Below are positions 1 through 7,900 of a DNA stretch of 15,079 bases, one piece after another. The DNA is taken from NCBI GenBank assembly GCA_934663645.1, contig CAKUKR010000060.1, positions 1-15,079 of the forward strand, written 5' to 3'. Under the pieces are notes generated by a model, which saw only the letters and a list, made by a program, of their open reading frames with translations, was not told the origin of the DNA and made no database searches. The position numbers and the translations under genes were made by a program. Each line of letters begins with the position of its first letter. Position 1 is the stretch's first letter. Origin of the DNA: an uncultured Muribaculaceae bacterium (lineage in GTDB: Bacteria; Bacteroidota; Bacteroidia; Bacteroidales; Muribaculaceae).

Positions 1-71
1 TGTTGGCGATTCAGACACTTCCAATCCATGAACTGGCGGAACGCCTGGCGAGCCGCGCAGAAACAGACGAT
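1..71 (+). other. left edge: upstream sequence, still open in the debranching-enzyme frame
   Basis: These bases precede the start chosen for the first gene. The frame of that gene stays open to the window edge, with a TTG at 3-5, and the extra residues look protein-like (an amphipathic LPIHELAERLASRAE stretch). A second frame ends with TGA at 73-75, giving an ATGA overlap with the ATG at 72. A third frame ends with TGA at 29-31. I cannot tell from here whether this is the end of an upstream gene, an N-terminal extension, or leader. No promoter of the TAnnTTTG type is visible. Confidence 0.4.
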
Positions 72-2045
72 ATGAGTTACTTGAGATTTGACAAGAGCCT
101 CATGATCAACCTGGAGCAGAGCCTCCCCAAGGAGATGTTGCGCACCAACAAATCCGGGGCTTACCACTGCACCACGATCGTGGGGTGCAACACGCGCAAG
201 CAGCACGGACTGCTCGTGATCCCGATAGCGGAGATGGACAACAAGGCACATGTGCTGCTGTCTTCGCTCGACGAGACGGTGATACAGCATGACGCGCCGT
301 TCAACCTGGGCATACACCAGTACGGGCCGAAGACATTCAGCCCAGGCGGACACAAATACATACGGGAGTTTGACTGCGAGAGCGTCCCGAAGCTGACCTA
401 TCGCGTGGGCGGCGTGATACTGACCAAGGAGAAGGTGTTCATCTCGCACGAGAACCGCATACTCATCAAATACTCGCTCAAGGAGGCGCACTCGCGCACG
501 ACGCTGCAGCTGCGCCCCTTCCTGGCGTTCCGAAATTCCAACGAGCTGTGCATCGAGAACACGGCTATCGACACTGCCGTGCGTGATGTCCCTGGGGGGA
601 TAGCCACCTGCCTGTACCCGGGATACCCGGAGCTGTACATGCAGTGCGACAAGGAAGCGCGTTGGGTCAGCGACGGCCACTGGTACAAGGGCGTGGAGTA
701 CAGCAAGGACCGCGATCGGGGGCTGCCCTACAAGGAAGACCTGTGGGTGCCGGGCTACTTCGAGCTGGATATACGCCCGGGCGAGACCGTAATATTCTCA
801 GCCTCGACCTATCAGGCCTCGCCCGACGCTTTCGGCCGCACCTACGCCGACGAGCTGGCGACGCGCACATGCCGCACCAGCTTCTACAACTGCCTGAAGA
901 ACTCGGCTGAGCAGTTCTACCTCAAGGACAGCGAGGGGCTGCACATCATGGCGGGCTACCCGTGGTACTACGTCCGCGCTCGCGACGAGATGATAGCGCT
1001 GCCCGGATGCACGCTGTACGTAGGCCATACGGACGAGTATAAGGAAGTCATCTCAACGTTCCTTAGCGCACTCTACCGCTATATCGACCGGGGCTTCAAG
1101 GATCGCACTATCCTCGAGATAGACCTGCCCGACATACCGCTGTGGGCGGTATGGGCGATACAGCAGTTCCGCCGCACACACGGGACTGCCGAATGCCGCC
1201 GCCTGTATGCCGGCGACGTACGGAGGATAGTGGAGTATGTGCGCAGCGGCAAAGTGCGCAACCTGCGGCTCGAGGATTCGGGGCTCGTATCCACCGACGG
1301 CACGCACGTGCCGGTGACCTGGATGTCAGCAAGCGTCAACGGCAGCCCGATAATACCGCGCACCGGCTATGTGGTAGAGTTCAACGCGCTGTGGTACAAC
1401 GCGCTATGCTTCCTGGCCTCGCTGCTCGACGGCGTTGAGGGCGAGGAGGGGTATACGGATGGCATACGGCAGCTCGCCGACAAGGCTAAGCAATCGTTCC
1501 GCGAGACGTTCCTCAACGGCTACGGCTGGCTGTACGACTATGTGGAAGGCAGCCGCGCCGATCAGGAGGTACGTCCCAACATGGCGATAGCCATAGGGCT
1601 GGAATACACCCCGCTCGACCGCAGCGAGACGCGCCGCGTGCTGCAGATGGTGACACGCGAGCTGCTCACCCCCAAGGGGCTGCGCTCGCTCTCGCCCAAG
1701 AGCTACGCTTACCGCCCGACTTATGCGGGCAACCCCAGGGAGCGTGAGCAGGCCGTTCACCAGGGTCCGGCGCGGCCGTGGCTGTTCGGCTTCTACGCCG
1801 ACGCATACCTCAAGGTCTACGGCATCAGCGGCGCGGGCTTCATCGAGCGCATGCTCATAGGCTACGAGGACGAGATGACCGAAGGGTGCATCGGCTCGCT
1901 GTCGGAAATGTACGACGGCAACCCTCCCTACCAGGGGCGCGGCGCAGTCAGCGCAGCCAAGAATGTGGGTGAAATACTGCGCACGCTGCACAACGTCAAG
2001 GAAATAACAAAAAACTGCAATCCTCTGAATAACACCGATATATGA
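72..2045 (+). CDS. glycogen debranching enzyme-like protein (amylo-alpha-1,6-glucosidase, GH133 type)
   Basis: Predicted cytosolic protein of 657 aa related to bacterial amylo-alpha-1,6-glucosidases, which remove alpha-1,6 branches from glycogen. The N-terminal half (about 1-260) has the beta-rich GDE N-domain signature, including NKSGAYHCTTIVGCNTRKQHGL. The C-terminal half is the (alpha/alpha)6 toroid, with PWYYVRARDEMIALPG (297-312), PRTGYVVEFNALWYNAL (about 429-445), HQGPARPWLFG (from 563) and SEMYDGNPP (611-619). The ATG at 72 was chosen because relatives begin MSYL-FDK; the frame is open upstream, so a longer protein is possible. The stop overlaps the next start by 4 nt (ATGA), suggesting translational coupling. 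Oddity: the family motif TWMD reads TWMS (Ser419), and that Asp is the presumed acid catalyst. Glu612, the likely base, is present. Family assignment is confident; activity is uncertain. Confidence 0.9.
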   Translation: MSYLRFDKSLMINLEQSLPKEMLRTNKSGAYHCTTIVGCNTRKQHGLLVIPIAEMDNKAHVLLSSLDETVIQHDAPFNLGIHQYGPKTFSPGGHKYIREFDCESVPKLTYRVGGVILTKEKVFISHENRILIKYSLKEAHSRTTLQLRPFLAFRNSNELCIENTAIDTAVRDVPGGIATCLYPGYPELYMQCDKEARWVSDGHWYKGVEYSKDRDRGLPYKEDLWVPGYFELDIRPGETVIFSASTYQASPDAFGRTYADELATRTCRTSFYNCLKNSAEQFYLKDSEGLHIMAGYPWYYVRARDEMIALPGCTLYVGHTDEYKEVISTFLSALYRYIDRGFKDRTILEIDLPDIPLWAVWAIQQFRRTHGTAECRRLYAGDVRRIVEYVRSGKVRNLRLEDSGLVSTDGTHVPVTWMSASVNGSPIIPRTGYVVEFNALWYNALCFLASLLDGVEGEEGYTDGIRQLADKAKQSFRETFLNGYGWLYDYVEGSRADQEVRPNMAIAIGLEYTPLDRSETRRVLQMVTRELLTPKGLRSLSPKSYAYRPTYAGNPREREQAVHQGPARPWLFGFYADAYLKVYGISGAGFIERMLIGYEDEMTEGCIGSLSEMYDGNPPYQGRGAVSAAKNVGEILRTLHNVKEITKNCNPLNNTDI

Positions 2046-3298
2046 AGGCTCTAATGTTCGGGTGGGAGTTTCCGCCCCATATCCTCGGAGGCCTCGGCAC
2101 TGCCAGCTACGGGCTCACCAAGGGGATGCACGCCAACGGCGACATGGACATCTCATTTGTCATCCCAAAGCCTTGGGGCGACGAGGAGAAAGGGTTTGCC
2201 AACATCATAGGCGCGTGCAACACCCCCATAGCGTGGAAGGACGTAAGCTGGGACTACGTCAACGCCCGGCTGGGCAAATACATGAACCCGCAGCTGTACT
2301 TCGACCTGCGTGACCATATATACGCCGACTTCAGCTACATGAAGCTCAACGACCTGGGCTGCCTCGAGTTCTCCGGGCGTTACCCCGACAACATACTCGA
2401 GGAAATCAACAACTACTCGATAGTCGCCGGCGTGATAGCGCGGACAGTGCCCTGCGACATCATACACTCGCATGACTGGCTGACATACCCTGCCGGCATA
2501 CACGCCAAGAACATCACCGGCAAGCCGCTCGTCATACACGTCCACGCCACCGACTTCGACCGCTCGCGCGGCAACGTCAACCCCACGGTGTTCGGCATCG
2601 AGAAGGACGGCATGACGTATGCCGACCACATCATCACCGTCTCAGACCTGACGCGCCGCACCGTCATCGAGAAGTACGGCATCGACCCGGCCAAGGTGAC
2701 CACGGTCCACAACGCCGTCATACCGCTGTCAGAGGAGCTGCTCAACCTGCCGCGCCGCACCGGGGGCGACCGGGTGGTGACGTTCCTCGGCCGCATCACC
2801 ATGCAGAAAGGTCCCGAATATTTCGTCGAGGCCGCCGCAAAGGTGCTTCGCAAGGACCGGGGCGTGCGGTTCGTCATGGCCGGCAGCGGCGACATGATGG
2901 ACGACATGATACGCCTCGCCGCCAAGCGCGGCATCTCCGACCGCTTCCACTTCACTGGCTTCCTCAAGGGGCGGCAGGTGTACGAGATGCTCCGCGACAG
3001 CGACGTGTACATCATGCCCTCCGTCTCCGAGCCCTTCGGCATCTCGCCGCTCGAGGCAATGCAGATGGGCGTGCCCTCCATAATCTCCAAGCAGTCCGGG
3101 TGCGCCGAAATCCTGAACAACGTCATCAAGACCGACTACTGGGACATCGACGCGATGGCCGACGCAATACACGGCATACTCTCCTACCCCGCACTCTACC
3201 AGCAGCTCCGCCACGACGGCATAGAGGAGCTGAAAGGGATAACATGGGAGAAGGCCGGAGCGAAAGTAATCGACATTTACAAATCATTAATCCGCTGA
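2042..3298 (+). CDS. GT4-family glycosyltransferase, glycogen/starch synthase-like
   Basis: A 418-aa GT-B fold retaining glycosyltransferase. It probably elongates alpha-1,4-glucan chains from a sugar nucleotide in the cytosol, acting in glycogen synthesis. The N-terminal domain opens with MKALMFGWEFPPHILGGLGTA, the starch-synthase-type GGLG acceptor/donor loop, and has HSHDWLTYPAG (about 141-151) and HVHATDFDRSRGN (about 166-178). The C-terminal Glycos_transf_1 domain (about 235-400) has GRITMQKG with Arg251 and Lys256, and the E-x7-E motif SEPFGISPLE (Glu330/Glu338), so the catalytic machinery appears intact. The start overlaps the stop of the debranching enzyme by 4 nt, and the next gene follows after 22 nt, so the three are almost certainly one transcript. 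Length is typical for Bacteroidota GT4 glycogen synthases. Donor specificity cannot be read from the sequence. Confidence 0.9.
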   Translation: MKALMFGWEFPPHILGGLGTASYGLTKGMHANGDMDISFVIPKPWGDEEKGFANIIGACNTPIAWKDVSWDYVNARLGKYMNPQLYFDLRDHIYADFSYMKLNDLGCLEFSGRYPDNILEEINNYSIVAGVIARTVPCDIIHSHDWLTYPAGIHAKNITGKPLVIHVHATDFDRSRGNVNPTVFGIEKDGMTYADHIITVSDLTRRTVIEKYGIDPAKVTTVHNAVIPLSEELLNLPRRTGGDRVVTFLGRITMQKGPEYFVEAAAKVLRKDRGVRFVMAGSGDMMDDMIRLAAKRGISDRFHFTGFLKGRQVYEMLRDSDVYIMPSVSEPFGISPLEAMQMGVPSIISKQSGCAEILNNVIKTDYWDIDAMADAIHGILSYPALYQQLRHDGIEELKGITWEKAGAKVIDIYKSLIR

Positions 3299-3320
3299 CG
3301 CGCAGCGGGCAACACACCAC

Positions 3321-4709
3321 ATGAACATGAAATCAGTCTGCCTGTACTTCAAGATACACCAGCCCTTCCGGCTGAAGCGTTACCGCTTCTTCGACATCGG
3401 CAACGACCACTACTATTTTGACGACCTGACCAACGAGGAGATCATCACGCGCATCGCCCGGCAGTCATACATCCCGACAGCCCAGGCGCTGCTCGGGCTG
3501 CTGAACAACAAGGAATACGACTTCCGCTGCGCCGTAGCCATTTCCGGCACGGCGATAGACCAGCTGCAGAACTATGTGCCGGAGTTCATCGAACTGCTGC
3601 GCAAGCTCGCAGACACAGGCAAGGTCGAGTTCCTCGCCAGCACATTCTCCCACGGGCTGTCCTCCCTGCAAGACCCCGCCGAGTTTGAACGGCAGGTCAG
3701 CACTCACCGCAGCATCGTGCGGCAGCTGTTCGGCGTCGAGTCCAAGGTGATATACAACACTGAGCTGATATTTGACGACGACATCGCCTCGATGATGCGC
3801 TCCATGGGCTACGAAGCCGCCGTCACCGACGGCGCGAAGCACATCCTGGGCTGGAAGTCGCCCAACTTCGTGTACCGCTCAGCCACAGCGCAATCGCTTG
3901 CGCTGCTGCTCGTCAACGACAAGCTGACCGAGGACATAGCCCTCAACTTCAACAACCCCGGCTGGCACGAGTATCCGCTGACGGCAGACAAGTACATCGA
4001 CTGGATAGCCTCGCTGCCCGAAGACCAGCAGGTGGTCAACATCTTCCTAAGCATGGAGACCATAGGCTCGTTCCTTCCCAAGGAGACCGGCATATTCGAG
4101 TTCCTGAAGGCTCTCCCCTATTTCGCCAGCCAGCGCGGCGTGAAGTTCACCACCCCCTCTGACGTGGTTGCACGGCTCAAGCCGGTTGACGCGCTGTCGA
4201 TACCCTACCCGCTGTCTGGCACCGACGAGGCCCGCGACGTATCGGCATGGCGCGGCAACACCATGCAGCGAGAAGCTCTCGACAAGCTGTACTCGCTGGC
4301 AGAGCGCGTGACCGGCTGCACCGAACCCCTGAAACAGGACTGGCTGTACCTGCAGAGCTCCGACCATTTCTACTACATGAGCACCAAGAACCTTGCCGAC
4401 GGCGAGGCTCACGCATCGTTCAGCCCCTACGAGTCGCCCTTTGACGCTTTCACCAACTACATGAACGTCCTGGCCGACTTCGCAGGGCGCGTAAACGTTC
4501 AAGTCCCCGAAAACATAGACAAGGAGGAGCTGAACCCGCTGCTGCTCATAATACGCAATCAGACAGCAGAGATAGAGCAGCTCAAGAAGGAGCTGGAGAC
4601 GCTGCGCACCAACGACGCAAATGACGCGGACGCGCCGAAGCCCAAAGCGACGGCGAAAGCAAAGCCAGCGGCAAAGCCCAAAGCAGCCGCAGGAAAGCGC
4701 AAGAAGTAA
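3321..4709 (+). CDS. GH57 alpha-amylase-like protein with basic C-terminal tail
   Basis: A 462-aa cytosolic protein of the GH57 (beta/alpha)7-barrel family, last gene of the alpha-glucan operon. Conserved region 1 is IHQPF (His13-Gln14-Pro15). Region 2 is GKVEFLASTFSHGL (100-113). Region 3 is VIYNTELIF, with Glu148 where the GH57 nucleophile sits. Region 4 reads NIFLSMETIGSF where active alpha-amylases have F-M-D-Y-E-T, so the acid/base Asp is Ser244. GH57 alpha-amylase-like homologues lacking one or both catalytic residues are known, chiefly from Bacteroidales. After the barrel comes a short coiled coil (about 410-430; IEQLKKELETLR), then a 32-residue Lys/Ala/Pro-rich tail ending GKRKK. The start could equally be the ATG at 3327, which matches relatives beginning MK-CLYF-IHQ. 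Membership in GH57 is secure; amylase activity is doubtful. Confidence 0.9.
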   Translation: MNMKSVCLYFKIHQPFRLKRYRFFDIGNDHYYFDDLTNEEIITRIARQSYIPTAQALLGLLNNKEYDFRCAVAISGTAIDQLQNYVPEFIELLRKLADTGKVEFLASTFSHGLSSLQDPAEFERQVSTHRSIVRQLFGVESKVIYNTELIFDDDIASMMRSMGYEAAVTDGAKHILGWKSPNFVYRSATAQSLALLLVNDKLTEDIALNFNNPGWHEYPLTADKYIDWIASLPEDQQVVNIFLSMETIGSFLPKETGIFEFLKALPYFASQRGVKFTTPSDVVARLKPVDALSIPYPLSGTDEARDVSAWRGNTMQREALDKLYSLAERVTGCTEPLKQDWLYLQSSDHFYYMSTKNLADGEAHASFSPYESPFDAFTNYMNVLADFAGRVNVQVPENIDKEELNPLLLIIRNQTAEIEQLKKELETLRTNDANDADAPKPKATAKAKPAAKPKAAAGKRKK

Positions 4710-4731
4710 ACCACCGCATCACACGCATATT

Positions 4732-4763
4732 CAGGCGGGACGCTTCGCACGGCGTCCCGCCTG
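4732..4763 (+). terminator. probable terminator of the alpha-glucan operon
   Basis: A perfect 12-bp inverted repeat (CAGGCGGGACGC at 4732-4743 and its complement at 4752-4763) encloses an 8-nt loop and begins 22 nt after the stop of the GH57 gene. The downstream bases (GTCCGTTCCGTTCC) are only moderately T-rich, so this may be a weak intrinsic terminator or a 3' stabilising stem. Confidence 0.65.
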
Positions 4764-4812
4764 TCCGTTCCGTTCCAACGTTCCAGCCATTCCATCCTGT
4801 CTTGTCCTGAAA

Positions 4813-4832
4813 CAGGTTAACGCAGGTTAACG
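4813..4832. repeat. tandem 10-bp direct repeat, two copies
   Basis: CAGGTTAACG occurs twice back to back (4813-4822 and 4823-4832), each copy containing the palindrome GTTAAC. It lies between the two hairpins of the convergent intergenic region. I see no function. Confidence 0.6.
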
Positions 4833-4847
4833 GCTGCAGGAACAAGC

Positions 4848-4880
4848 AAGGGGCTGCGGCGGAAATCGTCGCAGCCCCTT
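4848..4880 (-). terminator. probable (possibly bidirectional) terminator for the minus-strand operon
   Basis: An 11-bp perfect inverted repeat (AAGGGGCTGCG at 4848-4858 and its complement at 4870-4880) has an 11-nt loop. It lies about 78 nt beyond the stop of the minus-strand FN3 protein. On the minus strand the stem is followed by TTGCTTGTTCC and on the plus strand by TTCTCGTT, so it could work in either direction. Confidence 0.65.
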
Positions 4881-4897
4881 CTCGTTGGCCAGGGTCG

Positions 4898-4941
4898 GCA
4901 AGCCGTGGCAGGTGCAACCGACTACACGCAGCCCGGCTTGC
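4898..4941. repeat. 8-bp inverted repeat just 3' of the FN3 protein gene
   Basis: GCAAGCCG (4898-4905) and its complement CGGCTTGC (4934-4941) are separated by 28 nt, 16 nt beyond the stop of the minus-strand gene. It may be a 3'-UTR structure on that transcript or coincidence; the long loop makes it weak. Confidence 0.3.
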
Positions 4942-4957
4942 TTCTCCTATCCGGTTA

Positions 4958-7900
4958 TCATCTCACTATCACTTTGCAGCTCTTCTTGCCTGCGCTCACC
5001 ACGTAAATGCCGGCTGTGACAGGGACCTCGTCGCGGCCAGTGCCGATGAACGATGTCACCGTGCGGCCGTCTGCCGCATACACTGCCACCTGCATGCCGT
5101 CAGCTCCTGCAATTGTGATGCAGCCGCGTTCGCCAGCCACGTTGACACTGTCGGCGGCAATGCCGTCTACTGCGAGGGTGCTGATGCGCAGTATGTTGGA
5201 GTACGCGCTCTCGCCCTTGTCATAGACTACAGTCACTGCATAGTTGTGGAATGACGTGTCGTCGGGCGTGTCGGTATATTCGAGTTCCATGACCGGCTCT
5301 GCCGTCAGGCGCACGTCGTCGCGGTATACATTGTAGCCCATGAGGGACAGCTCGCCGGTGTATGAATCGGAGGCGTAGAAGCTGATGTCGTCCACCATGA
5401 AGATGTACGCATCTTCCGAGACGCAGCGTATCGCGAAGTAGCGTGCGCCTTCGGGGAGCGTCACCTTATCCTCATACCACTGCACCGGTGCGGAACGCAG
5501 GCCTCCGATTATCTGGAAGTCTTCGGGCTCGATGCCTGTCGTGGAATAGTATACCTCGTAACGCTCGAAGCCATAGTCGGAAGTCAGCGACTTGACCCAG
5601 AACGAGATTTCCTGCTCAATTCCGGGGAGGAGGGGCGAGATGAGCCAGTCGTCGTTCTTGCCGGTGTTGGAGCAGAAGGAGGCGAATACCTGGTCGCCGC
5701 TGTGCGGTGCCCAGTCAGTGGGCGTGCCGCTCTCGTCCTCGACGGGGATGCCGGCAGCGGAGGGGTTGAACGCCATGAACGCCATTGCGCCACCGGCGTT
5801 GGGATACTGCAGGGACGCGCCGGAGGGGCTTGCGATGCCTACGGTCGTGCCTTTGTCAGCGTCGCGCACGGTCCAGTCGCCGAAGTTGTCGATTGAGAAC
5901 TGAGCGAAGTTGTCTACGGTCTCGGTCTGACGCTCTCCGCCAGCAGTGCCTATGGTCGGCTCGCTCCATGTCAGGCGGATGTCCGTGCCGTTCTCGGCCG
6001 TGCCGTCGAGGTCATGGATTGCGGGATAGTTCGGGCGGTTGAGCTTGGTCTCCATTGTCGCTGACGTGTTGTCGCCGGCATACTGGTCTTTGTCATAGAC
6101 CACCTTGGCATACCAGTTCACGTTGTCGCTCCAGATGTTAGAGGGAGTAACGTCAAACACGTACTCGCGCACGCCGTCGGGGAGTGTGGTGACACCCTCG
6201 AGCGTCTGCTCGAGCTTGCCGTCGCGGTACAGCTCTACGGTGAAGTCCTTGGCGGTCTTCTTGCCACGGTTCTCGACCTGGACGCGGACTTTGGAGAGTT
6301 CGCCGACCATCATGCGTGCCGGCACGTTGAAGCCTGTCAGGGCGAGGTTGTAGTCATAGTTCTCCTTGACCATGATGTTGTCCATGTGGACGAAAGCCAC
6401 GCCCTCGGGGCATTTTGCGGTGAAGGCTACCTGTATCGGTAGGCCGAGACCGGCGTAGGCGTCGAGGCTGAACTGTGCCTTCTGCCACCCCTCGGAGGGC
6501 GCGTCCTCATAGTTGACAGTGCCGATGCGCTTCATTTCGCCGTCAGCCACGATTACGTCAACGTAGATGCGGCAGTTCTCGAGCTTGGTAGCGAACCAGC
6601 GGAACTCTACCACGGGGCTTTCAGCGTCGCCCAGGTCAATCTTGGATGAGACGAGCGTGCCGCTGTCGCCCTCTTCCTGGCATTTGAAGGTCACCAGTCC
6701 GCCGTCGTTGTCGTAGGGTGCTGCAGTCGGTGTCTGTCCCTCGTGCGTTATGCTCCATGTGCCGCCGCTGCCCTCGGGTATGCGGACATCCCATGGGTCG
6801 CAGCTCAGGCGGCCGTCGGGGAACGATTCAATGAACGGCAGCTCGTAGGGCGTGCCGACAGTGACGGTGTTTGAAACCTGCCCGTAGCCGTAGCCTGCGG
6901 GTGACTGGGCATATACGTAGTACTGGAAGAACTCCTGCCGGTAGCTGCCCAGCGGGGGGTTGTCATCAGTGAATGAAAGCGTTGTCAGGCCAGTGGCGAG
7001 TTCAGCCTCGTCGTTGGCACGCAGCACGGTGTATGTGAGGGCGGAGGGGTCGAAATAGCCGCCGGTCTCGCTCTTGGTCGGAGCTTCCCAGGTGATTACT
7101 ACCTTGCCGTCCTGTTCCTTTGCGGTCACGTTGACGGGCAGCCCTGGACGGTCATGGCCTACATATACGGTCTTTGTGACGGAGTATCCCTCGCCCTTGC
7201 CGTTGGCAGCTGTGATGACATACTCGTTGTTGCTCTGCTCAGCCTGACTGTCGGTGTATTTCACTTCCGCGCCGGGAGCGGGGTTCTCGATTGTGGTCAC
7301 GAGCTTGCCGTTGCGCTTTATGGTGATGGCAGTGATGCTGGCCAGATCCTTGCCGTCAACAGTCTTGCTGGGGGCTTTGAACGAGATTGAGGTCTCGAGC
7401 TTGCCCTGTGCGGCAGGAGTGATGGCGAGGCCGGTGACGGCGCCGGGGGTGCCGAGCATCGGGCCCTGCTCGATGAGCAGGTCGTCAGCGTAGAGGTACA
7501 TGCGGTCGGCGGGGCTGCATCCGTGCACTCCGAAAAAGTACTTGCCTTCGGCCGGCACATTCACATATCCCTCCATGATTACGCCGTCGGCGTTCTTGAT
7601 GTCCTTCGGGCCTGCGATGACTGTCATCGCCGCGCCCTGGGGCTGGTTGCCGAACCCTATTTCGGCACGCTCTGAATACAGCTCGTAATTGCTTATGCGG
7701 GCAGAGAAGTGGTACATGCGGTCAGGGGTGAGCCTTACGGCGGGAGTGAACAGCCAGTCGTTCATCGGCTCTGTGTATGAGTTGGCAGAGCTGTACGAGC
7801 AGCGGGCTGCGCTGTGTATGGCGTCAAACGCCCATGTCTCGCCGTCGGCGTTGGTGTCCTCGACGGTGAGGCTGGCGAAGTCGTCCTCGCTGTCAATGGA

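Noticed and set aside
1404..1991. 195-codon minus-strand open frame inside the debranching enzyme
   Set aside because: It is antisense to conserved motifs (HQGPARPW, SEMYDG) of the real gene, has a low-complexity composition, and lacks a promoter or ribosome-binding context.
2413..3129. 238-codon minus-strand open frame inside the GT4 gene
   Set aside because: It lies opposite the catalytic GT4 motifs, its product is rich in Ser/Arg/Met without domain features, and it is best explained as a codon-bias shadow.
4732..4941. CRISPR-like array suggested by several inverted and direct repeats
   Set aside because: The repeats are unrelated to each other, only one is tandem (two 10-bp copies without spacers), and no cas genes are present.
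4710..4957. Possible small RNA gene or attachment site in the convergent region
   Set aside because: The structure is explained by two terminator-like stems; there is no promoter match, tRNA fold or integrase nearby.
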